33,387 nucleotides of DNA, taken from assembly GCA_007123885.1 (NCBI GenBank), contig SLGC01000193.1, forward strand, positions 1 through 33,387, written 5' to 3'. This document shows, one piece after another, positions 1-8,816 of this stretch. How positions within the stretch are numbered: position 1 is the stretch's first letter; each line of letters opens with the position of its first letter. The stretch comes from Bacteroidales bacterium (GTDB lineage: Bacteria > Bacteroidota > Bacteroidia > Bacteroidales > PUMT01). Below the pieces are notes generated by a model. The model did no database searches. It worked only from the letters and a program-made list of their open reading frames with translations, and was not told the DNA's origin. The position numbers and the translations under genes were made by a program.

Positions 1-356
1 AGGGCATGTGGAAGATGCTTCAGTTGGATTCGCCCGAAGATTTTGTGCTGGCTACCAATAAAACGCACCGCATCAGGGAGTTCGTGGAGGAAGCCTTCAG
101 GGTGCTGGGTGAAGAAATCGAATGGAGGGGAAGCGGAAAAGACGAAAAGGGAATACTTAAATCTTCAGGCAAGGAAGTTATTGCTGTTGATCCGCGCTAT
201 TTCAGGCCTACCGAGGTTGACCTTCTTATCGGCGACTATTCAAAGGCCAGGGAAAAGCTGGGCTGGGAGCCAAAAACAACATTCAGGGATCTTGTCAGGC
301 TAATGGTGGAAGCGGATTTCAGGAAAGCAAAAAAAAGGGTGGATTTTCCCTGCTGA
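1..356 (+). CDS. gmd: GDP-mannose 4,6-dehydratase, C-terminal part (gene truncated by window start)
   Basis: Frame is open to the window edge (G-MWKMLQ...). C-terminal GMD signature ...IAVDPRYFRPTEVDLLIGDYSKAREKLGWEPKTTFRDLVRLMV; followed by GDP-L-fucose synthase. Confidence 0.93.
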   Translation, partial: GMWKMLQLDSPEDFVLATNKTHRIREFVEEAFRVLGEEIEWRGSGKDEKGILKSSGKEVIAVDPRYFRPTEVDLLIGDYSKAREKLGWEPKTTFRDLVRLMVEADFRKAKKRVDFPC

Positions 357-423
357 TAAAATCCGGAATAAGTACATGAATTCCCTGATTCCAGGTATCA
401 CAAAGAATTTAAACATTTTTCAG

Positions 424-1515
424 ATGGACAAGGAAAGCAAAATATACATAGCAGGCCATGCCGGCATGGTCGGATCGGCTATTCACCGAAACCTGGAAAA
501 GAGAGGCTACGGAAATTTTCTTCTCAGAACTGCCGGCGAACTTGATCTGAGGATACAAAAAGATGTTGATGAGTTTTTCAGGGAACAGCGTCCACGGTAT
601 GTGTTCCTTGCTGCCGCCAAAGTTGGCGGTATAGCTGCCAATAATACCTACAGGGCCGAATTCCTTTATGATAACCTGATGATCCAGAACAATGTTATTC
701 ATTCAGGCTGGAATCATGGTGTAGAGAGGCTTCTGTTCCTGGGCAGTTCCTGCATATATCCAAGGGATGCATCCCAGCCCATGAGGGAAGACGCCCTGCT
801 TACAGGAATACTTGAGCCGACCAACGAGCCTTATGCAATTGCTAAAATAGCGGGGATCAAGATGTGCGAAAATTATTTCAGACAGTATGGCAGCGATTTT
901 ATTTCTGTCATGCCCACAAATCTTTTCGGCCCCAATGATAATTATGACCTTGAAAAATCGCATGTATTGCCGGCCCTGATACGCAAGATGCACCTGGGCA
1001 GATGCCTGGAGGAAAGCAAGTGGCAGGAGATAAGAGAGGATCTTGACAGAAATCCGGTAGAAAATGTATCCGGGAAATCGGGTGACAATGAAATAACCGG
1101 TATCCTGGAGAAATACGGGATTATAAGGGATGCAACTCCCACTGAAGAGGGTACTTTCCGGGTAACGGTCCATCTCTGGGGTACCGGAAGGGTATACCGT
1201 GAGTTCCTTCATGTTGATGATATGGCGGACGCATGCGTACATATGATGGAAAGGGTTGACGGTAAGACACTTTATGATGAAATGCGGCAGACACATATTA
1301 ATATTGGTACCGGCATTGACCAGACCATAGCTGACCTTGCAATGATGGTCAAAACTATTACCGGTTTCAGCGGGAATTTGAAATGGGACAGCTCAAAGCC
1401 GGACGGTACCCCGCGAAAGCAGCTGGATGTGCAGCTGCTGCACAAGCTGGGCTGGAAACACAGCATAGATCTTGAACAGGGAATAAGATCGGTTTATGAT
1501 GCCTACCGGAAGTAA
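424..1515 (+). CDS. fcl: GDP-L-fucose synthase (NAD-dependent epimerase/reductase)
   Basis: IYIAGHAGMVGSAIHRNLEKRGY, FLGSSCIYPRDASQPMREDALLTG, EPTNEPYAIAKIAG, and PTNLFGPNDNYDLEKSHVLPALIRK. Likely start is the ATG at 424 rather than the ORF start at 376. Confidence 0.95.
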   Translation: MDKESKIYIAGHAGMVGSAIHRNLEKRGYGNFLLRTAGELDLRIQKDVDEFFREQRPRYVFLAAAKVGGIAANNTYRAEFLYDNLMIQNNVIHSGWNHGVERLLFLGSSCIYPRDASQPMREDALLTGILEPTNEPYAIAKIAGIKMCENYFRQYGSDFISVMPTNLFGPNDNYDLEKSHVLPALIRKMHLGRCLEESKWQEIREDLDRNPVENVSGKSGDNEITGILEKYGIIRDATPTEEGTFRVTVHLWGTGRVYREFLHVDDMADACVHMMERVDGKTLYDEMRQTHINIGTGIDQTIADLAMMVKTITGFSGNLKWDSSKPDGTPRKQLDVQLLHKLGWKHSIDLEQGIRSVYDAYRK

Positions 1516-1670
1516 GCATGACCGGAATATCCTCATCATCACATTGACGGGGACTTTTCCTGCATCCCGTTATACTGAAGCTGCCGTGAATAAACTCTGA
1601 CATCCTGCAGGATGTCTGTTGTAAGCAACTTCGTATTGCACTTTGAACCCATGGAAAATACTCCCGCATC

Positions 1671-3017
1671 CTACAAACCGAAGAGCCGTCTTATGGCACC
1701 TACAGCCCTGTCATCATCAGAATGATGAAGTTTGAAATATTCCAGGGTAACGAACCAGTCCAGGAATCTTTTTGCGTGACCGTCAGCCGGGTTGATCCAG
1801 GCCTCTTTATGGAACACTGACAGGGCATCAGTTGCGCTAATTTGTTCCATTTTGAAACTGACCTGCGGGTCATATTTGATAAATATGATCTTTTTTACAT
1901 TTTTAGGCCGGAGCATACCGGATCCCCGGGAAGGGGGGGGAAGATAATGTACTGGACCGGATCTAACCGATTCTTGTGAGGCCGGATCATTAAAGGCACC
2001 GGCAATATGAGACGATCCTTTTTTCAGTGAAAGGGCAGCAGGAAAGGGATACGCCATGCAATTGCAGAAATCGACCGGCACGAAATCATCCGACATGAAT
2101 GATATTTCATTTCCCACCTGATCGGGCAATTGAAGTAATGCCGCCATGGTGCTCTTGCCCGATCCGCTTGGAGAGCAAAACAGGATGGCTTCATCGTCGC
2201 GTGATACTGCCGAGGCATGAATGAAGCACATAAAATCACTGACCGGGATCCCGTAGAGAAAGCTGGTAATTTCAATATAAAGCCGGTGTTTAAGCACCCC
2301 GGGATCGTTGAACGCATATTCCATATCGCTGCCGGTGGCAAGGAAGTAATCTTTTTTCAGCTGTGAGGCAGAAGGGACGAAAAATTCCGGGTTAATCGGA
2401 TCGAGCCCGGCTTGTACTGCCGGCTGTGGCAGTTGCCCCTGCGGATCCCGGTCAGGATGCTGTCGGTTTTGCCGCAAAGGCTCATGCAGGTTCCGGTCAG
2501 GGTGCTGTTGTTGTTGCCGCCCACGGTCGGGATGCTGTTGTTGATGTTGGTCCGGAGCCCCTGAATGTATCCTGAAATGTGGAGATTGTTCAGGGCAGCT
2601 TTCTGTTTCCAGGTGTGCAAATGCAGGGTGGATATAATGTTCCATCTCCTGAGATCCGAAATCTATTGTGAAATGCTTTTTATCCACACGGTAATATCGC
2701 GTGCTGAAGTTTTTGAAAAATCGTGGAGAATCAGTTTTCTCAAGAATCCCGGGTGTTTCTGGATAGCCTCTTTTTGAAGAGGTCCGGATGGCATCAACTA
2801 TTTCACCGTAGAACCTCCTGGCTTCAGTTTCCGGCAGACCATATTTTTCCGATAACCGTGATACGATCTTTTCAGCCGGCTCTCCTTTTTGCTGCCCGGT
2901 ATAAACCAGCCAGGCAGGTTCCCTGAACTCAATCCACCGGTTGCTTTCGGCAAACCATACAATATAGCTGCTGCCTATTTTTTTTACCACCCTGTTCCCT
3001 ATGGAATTTTTCTCCAT
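1671..3017 (-). CDS. PqqD-like N-terminal domain plus HPr-kinase/P-loop-like C-terminal domain protein
   Basis: N-terminal PqqD-like segment (SYIVWFAESNRWIEFREPAWLVY...) and a Walker A motif CSPSGSGKSTMAALLQL. The middle carries a Q/H/P/D/R-rich low-complexity linker. Confidence 0.7.
   Translation of the reverse strand: MEKNSIGNRVVKKIGSSYIVWFAESNRWIEFREPAWLVYTGQQKGEPAEKIVSRLSEKYGLPETEARRFYGEIVDAIRTSSKRGYPETPGILEKTDSPRFFKNFSTRYYRVDKKHFTIDFGSQEMEHYIHPAFAHLETESCPEQSPHFRIHSGAPDQHQQQHPDRGRQQQQHPDRNLHEPLRQNRQHPDRDPQGQLPQPAVQAGLDPINPEFFVPSASQLKKDYFLATGSDMEYAFNDPGVLKHRLYIEITSFLYGIPVSDFMCFIHASAVSRDDEAILFCSPSGSGKSTMAALLQLPDQVGNEISFMSDDFVPVDFCNCMAYPFPAALSLKKGSSHIAGAFNDPASQESVRSGPVHYLPPPSRGSGMLRPKNVKKIIFIKYDPQVSFKMEQISATDALSVFHKEAWINPADGHAKRFLDWFVTLEYFKLHHSDDDRAVGAIRRLFGL
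2449..2553. repeat. Imperfect in-frame 15/30-bp minisatellite inside the HPr-kinase-like gene
   Basis: CGGTCAGGATGCTGT (2449-2463), CGGTCAGGGTGCTGT (2494-2508) and CGGTCGGGATGCTGT (2524-2538), spaced 45 and 30 bp. Minus strand encodes repeated QHPDR. Confidence 0.8.
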
Positions 3018-3197
3018 TATCCACCTGTTAAATGCCTTCCGGTCAAAAATATAAAAAGTTCCCGTTATAAGGACATTTACCGGCGACGAATCCGTGCCGA
3101 CAATGCAACATGTCCGGGAAAAATTATTTTATCAACAGTCTGAAACCTTCATGACCATCGTCCGTAAGATTGAATGAATTAATGGTTATTATTTTCT

Positions 3198-4925
3198 ATG
3201 AATTCCAACCGAAAACCGCCTGAACCATCATTCAAAATTAACGGTACAGGCAGTGAGCTTTCTGAAGCCGGTACAGGTAATCCTCATCCTGACAGTGATA
3301 TATCATTGAAGGAAGATCCCGGGAACTATTACGATGCCCGGGTTCACCAATATGATGATGATAATGAAAAACCCGGGTACTACCCTCGTGACAGTCCCCA
3401 TAAGAATCACAGGAAGAAGCTTGTTATTTATCTTGCCGATCTGGTCATCCTTTCTGCTGCATTCCTGCTTTCAGCACTCTACAAGCCACAAACCGCAAAC
3501 TATATCTCGGGCGATTACCTTGTTGCATTCGGCCTGCTGACGATAACATGGACATGTTCATCTTTTTATTTCAGGAAATTCGACTTCGGCAAGAAAATAA
3601 AGATGAAGTGGCTTGTCGGGAGAATACTCATGTCGAATTTCGTTTCACTGGGAATTATACTTGTTATTATTACACTGATGTGGTATTCCGGTTTTTCACG
3701 GATTATGCTCTTTGGGACTGTTGGTCTTGCAACACTTTTAGAGCTGCTTGCCGGTAATCTGTATCATTCCCTTATACAGACAAAACCGCTAAACGGGTAC
3801 AATACGCTGAATCCCCCGGCAAAAGCATTTGAGCTTCAAAAAGCAAGGGTTGCCCGGAGGTTCCCGAAATCAACACCCGGCTCTGATATTATCAGAGATG
3901 CTGTTGTCGGGGAATGCGGTGAGCAAATATATATGTTCATGCTTGGGCATGTGGATGAAGATTGCAACAGGACCCTCTTTATCTCCACCGGATCCCGTTT
4001 TAACATTGATATACTGCCCTATAACGGTTTTCAGGCCATTGTCAACATGAAGCGGGTGAACGATGTGAATTACATAAACAAATTCTTCGAAACTGTAAAC
4101 AGAAAACTTCCCCGGGGAGGGACCTTTATTGGCTGTGCGGAGACAAAGGACCTGCGAAAGAAAAGGATAATGAAAAAGTATCCATCGGGCCTTAACATAA
4201 TGGTTTATTTTTTTGATTACCTGCTGAAACGGGTCTTCCCCAAATTTATACTTACCAAAAAAATATACTTCCTGCTTACAAGGGGTCATAACAGGGTGAT
4301 CTCAAGGGCCGAGCTTTTGGGAAGGTTGTATTCCTGCGGATTTAAAGTTCTGGATGAGGAACTGACCGGAAATCTTTATTGCTTTGTGGCTCAAAAGATA
4401 AAGGATCCGGTCTATGATCTGAATCCCACCTACGGGCCTTTTATAAAACTTAACCGTATCGGCAAAGAGGGCAGGATCATTCGTGTATATAAGTTCAGGA
4501 CAATGCACCCCTACTCTGAATATCTACAGGAATTCATGTATGAAAACAACAACCTCGAACAAGGAGGAAAGTACAAGGATGATTTCCGGGTTACCACACT
4601 GGGAAGGCTGATGAGGGCTTTCTGGATCGACGAACTTCCCATGCTGTTCAACATGTTGAAGGGAGATGTCAAACTTGTAGGAGTGCGTCCATTGAGTCCC
4701 CAGTACTTCAGCCTGTACGACACTGACCTTCAGGATCGAAGGGTCATGTATAAGCCGGGACTGGTGCCGCCGTTCTATTCCGACCTTCCTAAAACCCTGG
4801 AAGAGATACAGGATTCGGAGCGGCGTTATCTCGATGCCTTCGAAAGAAACCGGCTTCTGACCGATTCAATCTATTTCTTCCGGGCATTCCGGAACATTGT
4901 CTTTAAAAATGCCAGAAGCAGCTGA
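3198..4925 (+). CDS. Bacterial sugar transferase (polyprenyl-phosphate glycosyl-1-phosphate transferase family) with N-terminal TM region and an unusual middle domain
   Basis: Four predicted TM segments, then VYKFRTMHPYSEYLQEF..., FRVTTLGRLMRAFWIDELPMLFNMLKGDVKLVGVRPLS, typical of the PGT catalytic domain. Confidence 0.88.
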   Translation: MNSNRKPPEPSFKINGTGSELSEAGTGNPHPDSDISLKEDPGNYYDARVHQYDDDNEKPGYYPRDSPHKNHRKKLVIYLADLVILSAAFLLSALYKPQTANYISGDYLVAFGLLTITWTCSSFYFRKFDFGKKIKMKWLVGRILMSNFVSLGIILVIITLMWYSGFSRIMLFGTVGLATLLELLAGNLYHSLIQTKPLNGYNTLNPPAKAFELQKARVARRFPKSTPGSDIIRDAVVGECGEQIYMFMLGHVDEDCNRTLFISTGSRFNIDILPYNGFQAIVNMKRVNDVNYINKFFETVNRKLPRGGTFIGCAETKDLRKKRIMKKYPSGLNIMVYFFDYLLKRVFPKFILTKKIYFLLTRGHNRVISRAELLGRLYSCGFKVLDEELTGNLYCFVAQKIKDPVYDLNPTYGPFIKLNRIGKEGRIIRVYKFRTMHPYSEYLQEFMYENNNLEQGGKYKDDFRVTTLGRLMRAFWIDELPMLFNMLKGDVKLVGVRPLSPQYFSLYDTDLQDRRVMYKPGLVPPFYSDLPKTLEEIQDSERRYLDAFERNRLLTDSIYFFRAFRNIVFKNARSS

Positions 4926-4954
4926 CATCCGTTAAAAATATTCTTTTTTCCGGA

Positions 4955-4988
4955 AGGAGGCCTGCGCTCTCCTGGTGATAATTTTTTT
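4955..4988 (+). terminator. Possible intrinsic terminator downstream of the sugar transferase gene
   Basis: AGGAG (4955-4959)/CTCCT (4969-4973) stem followed by a T7 run at 4982-4988. The stem is short and the T-run is 8 nt away. Confidence 0.3.
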
Positions 4989-5143
4989 GATTCCTTTTGT
5001 TATCTTTGTTTACAGTAGAAATTAATTCCTCCGGACTTATTTTAAATGCGGTATCCGGGTGCCCATTCCTCATGCATTGCACACCCCTGGGTATTTTCTG
5101 CTCAGGTTAAATTATTAATGTAAATTATAATATTTGGATATAG

Positions 5144-6037
5144 ATGTTTACTCATGATGTTCTGATCGCTTTTTTGCTCACCCTGTTCGCAGGCTTGTCT
5201 ACGGGTATTGGCAGCGCCATTGCCTTTTTCAGCAAAACGACCAATACCAGGTTCCTTTCAATAGCACTGGGATTTTCTGCCGGGGTTATGATCTATGTTT
5301 CCCTTGTGGAGATCTATTTCAAGGCTCAGGAAGCGCTGGTATCGGAGCACGGGATTGTTCAGGGAAACTGGATCACGCTTGTCTCTTTTTTCGGGGGGAT
5401 ACTTTTCATCGGTATAATTGACCGCCTGGTACCCTCTGCCCAGAATCCGCATGAGGTGCGTATGGTCGAGGATGTAAGGGCCGAAACCAGTGAAGCAGGG
5501 GTTACTCCGGGCATTGCAGGGGCCGGATATGCCGAAAGCCTGAAAAAAGGGCCGGTGCCCAAAGAGAATGATAAGATGAGGAATGGAAAGCTGATGCGGA
5601 CTGGGCTTGTGACTGCACTGGCAATTTCAATACACAATTTCCCGGAGGGACTGGCAACTTTTATCGCTGCCCTTACGGATCTCTCCATCGGGATACCAAT
5701 AGCCATTGCCATTGCGATACATAATATTCCTGAGGGCATAGCAATATCTGTACCCATATATTATGCCACCGGCAGCCGGAAGAAAGCCTTTGTATATTCA
5801 TTTCTTTCCGGACTGGCCGAGCCGGTGGGCGCGCTTGTGGGATGGCTCATTCTTATGCCTTATCTTAATGATACCCTGTTCGGCGTTATATTTGCCGGTG
5901 TGGCGGGTATCATGGTATTCATCTCTTTTGATGAGTTGCTGCCGGCGGCACGTGAATATGGTGAACACCACCTCTCCGTGTATGGTTTGATTGCGGGTAT
6001 GGCGGTGATGGGGATATCGCTGGTCCTGCTGATTTAA
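5144..6037 (+). CDS. zupT: ZIP family metal transporter (ZupT-like)
   Basis: SIHNFPEGLATFIAAL and AIHNIPEGIAISVPIYYATGS motifs; SIALGFSAGVMIYVSLVEI N-terminal TM. Confidence 0.92.
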   Translation: MFTHDVLIAFLLTLFAGLSTGIGSAIAFFSKTTNTRFLSIALGFSAGVMIYVSLVEIYFKAQEALVSEHGIVQGNWITLVSFFGGILFIGIIDRLVPSAQNPHEVRMVEDVRAETSEAGVTPGIAGAGYAESLKKGPVPKENDKMRNGKLMRTGLVTALAISIHNFPEGLATFIAALTDLSIGIPIAIAIAIHNIPEGIAISVPIYYATGSRKKAFVYSFLSGLAEPVGALVGWLILMPYLNDTLFGVIFAGVAGIMVFISFDELLPAAREYGEHHLSVYGLIAGMAVMGISLVLLI

Positions 6038-6138
6038 GCGCGGTACGGTGTATTTTTTGACGAAAGTATTCTCTCCGGGCCGGATTCGGATAATTAAATG
6101 ACGGATGTTACCGGTTTCAGGTTAGAGCCAAACAATTT

Positions 6139-7128
6139 TTAAAAAGGTCTGAACCCGATCAGTTCGCGTACCTCCCTAATGGTTTTCGAGGCGCTTTCCC
6201 TTGCTTTTTCAGCTCCCTCTCTTGCCACCCTGCCAAGATACCGCTCATTGGCAAGTGTTTCATCGATCCGCTCTTTTAACGGCTTCATAAAACCAATCAG
6301 ATCCTCAGCAAGCTGTTTTTTCAGGTCGCCGTAACGGATAGTGCAGTCATGGTACTGATCTTTGAAATGTTTTACAGTTGAGGTATCGGAGACAAAATTC
6401 ATTATGGTGAAGAGGTTTTTTACCGGTCCCGCGATCCTCTGCCCCGGTTCAGAAGGTCCGGCATCTGTAACGGCCCTCATTACCTTTTTGCGGACAGTCT
6501 TCTCATCATCAGACAGATAAACAGCATTTCCTTCCGATTTACCCATTTTGCCGCTACCATCAAGTCCGGGTATCTTTACAAGCTTTTCGCCAAAATTATA
6601 GGCCTCGGGCTCCGGGAAGCACTCAGATCCGTACATATTGTTAAACCGCCGTGCAAGTTTGCGGGTTACCTCAAGATGGGGCTGCTGGTCTTTTCCCACG
6701 GGAACCTTCGTGGCTTTATGTATTATGATGTCGGCCGCCATAAGCACCGGATAGGTCAGAAGTCCGGCATTCACATTATCGGGCTGGTTCCTCACCTTGT
6801 CCTTGAATGTTGTGGTACGCTCAAGTTCACCTGTGTAGGATATCATATTAAGCAGGAGATAGAGTTCGGTAACTTCAGGAACATCACTCTGGAGATAAAT
6901 TGTCGCTGCTTCAGGATCAATTCCGCAGGCAAGATATTCGGCAAGAACATGCCTGACATTCCCGTGCAGGTCGGCCGGTATGGGATGGGTTGTAAGTGAA
7001 TGATAATCTGCTATAAAGAAATAGCACTTATTTTCATGCTGCATCCGGGTGAAATTTCTGAGGGCGCCGAAATAATTTCCAAGGTGCAGGTTGCCGGTAG
7101 ATCGTATTCCGCTGACGACAATATCCAT
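6139..7128 (-). CDS. trpS: Tryptophan--tRNA ligase
   Basis: MDIVVSGIRSTGNLHLGNYFGALRNF (HIGH-like), VPVGKDQQPHLEVTRKLARRFN, and KIPGLDGSGKMGKSEGNAVYL (KMSKS-like). ORF opens at 7164 but the motif-based start is 7128. Confidence 0.96.
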   Translation of the reverse strand: MDIVVSGIRSTGNLHLGNYFGALRNFTRMQHENKCYFFIADYHSLTTHPIPADLHGNVRHVLAEYLACGIDPEAATIYLQSDVPEVTELYLLLNMISYTGELERTTTFKDKVRNQPDNVNAGLLTYPVLMAADIIIHKATKVPVGKDQQPHLEVTRKLARRFNNMYGSECFPEPEAYNFGEKLVKIPGLDGSGKMGKSEGNAVYLSDDEKTVRKKVMRAVTDAGPSEPGQRIAGPVKNLFTIMNFVSDTSTVKHFKDQYHDCTIRYGDLKKQLAEDLIGFMKPLKERIDETLANERYLGRVAREGAEKARESASKTIREVRELIGFRPF

Positions 7129-7508
7129 TTTTGACTGATTATTAATGTATTGAAACTTGATCATTTTACTTTACGGGTGCAAGGTCTTCTCACCGGGCAG
7201 GCCGCTTTCTCATCCAGGCTATGCCGGTGTAATGGTGCAAAATTAATAAATGTTGGCAAATCACATCAGATAATCATCACAGTATTGCTGCCGGTGTCCC
7301 GGCGGATTGAGTAAGCCGGTAAATGTCCGCATAATTTCAGATATTCGGATTATCTTTGTAACATTTTGGACAGGGCAGTTTATTTTGCGAACATTAAGAT
7401 CACCTCTGTAAAATAACATAGTTACATGCCGGATAGACCGAAAGTCAATATAGAAGGCGATTAAATATATAAACAGGCGTCTTTTGTAGAATTCAAAAAT
7501 TATATTTT

Positions 7509-7847
7509 ATGGAATCACAGAGACAAAACAAGGTATCAAGGCTGATTCAAAAGGAGCTTTCGGATATCTTCCAGAAACAGATGAATACGCTTTTTGCCGG
7601 GGGAATGATATCGGTTACTGTTGTCAGGGTAACACCCGACCTGAGCGTTGCGAGGGTTTATGTAAGTCTTTTTCCGCCGGAAAGGAAACAGGAACTTTTC
7701 GAACTTGTAACAATCCAGGCCAAAACACTGAGACATGAGCTTGGCAGAAGAGTAAGGAACCAGCTCCGGCAGGTGCCGGAACTCCAATTCTTTATTGATG
7801 ACAGCATTGATTATGCCCAAAGGATAGACGATCTGCTCAAATCATGA
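7509..7847 (+). CDS. rbfA: Ribosome-binding factor A
   Basis: RQNKVSRLIQKELSDIFQ..., VTVVRVTPDLSVARVYVSLFP, LRHELGRRVRNQLRQVPELQFFIDDSIDYAQRIDDLL. Confidence 0.96.
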   Translation: MESQRQNKVSRLIQKELSDIFQKQMNTLFAGGMISVTVVRVTPDLSVARVYVSLFPPERKQELFELVTIQAKTLRHELGRRVRNQLRQVPELQFFIDDSIDYAQRIDDLLKS

Positions 7848-7866
7848 CCTCAAAAACTCAGCAGTA

Positions 7867-8667
7867 ATGCAATATGACCCGATAAAAAGAGAGACAGGAA
7901 AGATCTTTAATTGCTGTAAAAGTGCACGCCTTTTGTTTTATTCGCTTCTTAATATATTACTGCTCCGTTCCTGGTATGTCAGAAAGGAGGTCAGGAACTG
8001 GGCAAGATATGCCCCGGCAGGAGCTGCAATTCTGGACGCGGGGTCCGGATTCGGGCAGTATATTCATTTTATATCCCGTTTGAATAAGGATTACACCATT
8101 AAAGGAATTGATGTCAAGGATGAAGAAATAGAAAATTGCAGGCGGTTTTTCGTGGATAACCAAAAGATCATTTTTGAGAAGGCCGATCTAAATACATTTG
8201 TCGAACAGGAAAAATTTGACCTGATCCTTTGTATAGATGTGCTGGAACATATTGCAGATGATGTTGGTGTGATGAAAAACCTCTGCGCATCCATGAAAAA
8301 AGGAGGATTGCTGCTGATATCAACACCTTCCGACAGAGCCGGGTCAGAAGTCCATGGCAAGGATGGCGACTCCTTTATAGAAGAGCATGTAAGAGATGGC
8401 TACCCTGTCGAAGAGATAGAGTCGAAGCTTAGGCAGGCTGGTTTTTCCAGGACGGAAACCATCTATTCATACGGCCGGCCCGGACAGCTTTCCTGGAAGC
8501 TGTCAATGAAGTATCCGATAAGTATGCTGAACCGGGGGAGGGCTTTCTATCTGGTTCTGCCCGTATATTATATGATCACCCTGCCTTTTGCCATGCTGTT
8601 GAATTTCCGCGACCTGCGGAAAAAACATAATTCGGGGACCGGCCTGATTGTCAAGGCAGTCAAATAG
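7867..8667 (+). CDS. Class I SAM-dependent methyltransferase
   Basis: AAILDAGSGFGQYIHFIS (motif I), FDLILCIDVLEHIADDVGVMKNLCASMKKGGLLLISTPS. Confidence 0.88.
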   Translation: MQYDPIKRETGKIFNCCKSARLLFYSLLNILLLRSWYVRKEVRNWARYAPAGAAILDAGSGFGQYIHFISRLNKDYTIKGIDVKDEEIENCRRFFVDNQKIIFEKADLNTFVEQEKFDLILCIDVLEHIADDVGVMKNLCASMKKGGLLLISTPSDRAGSEVHGKDGDSFIEEHVRDGYPVEEIESKLRQAGFSRTETIYSYGRPGQLSWKLSMKYPISMLNRGRAFYLVLPVYYMITLPFAMLLNFRDLRKKHNSGTGLIVKAVK

Positions 8668-8816
8668 GCCGTTATCCCTTAAAGCAAAGGGATGAAACAG
8701 TGGCTGTGGCGGTGAACAAACAGGAAGCTGCAATAACTTAAGGTGCTATGTAATATGTTTCCCGTGCTGTACGTTATTTCACGAATTGCTGACAATATTA
8801 AAAATACTGATATAGA

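Noticed and set aside
703-1296. 197-aa minus-strand ORF antisense to fcl
   Set aside because: Fully inside a confidently identified gene on the opposite strand, with no recognisable motifs; shadow ORF.
2357-2620. Alternative-frame ORF with NINNSIPTVGGNNNSTLTGTC repeats
   Set aside because: Out-of-frame reading of the minisatellite inside the HPr-kinase-like gene.
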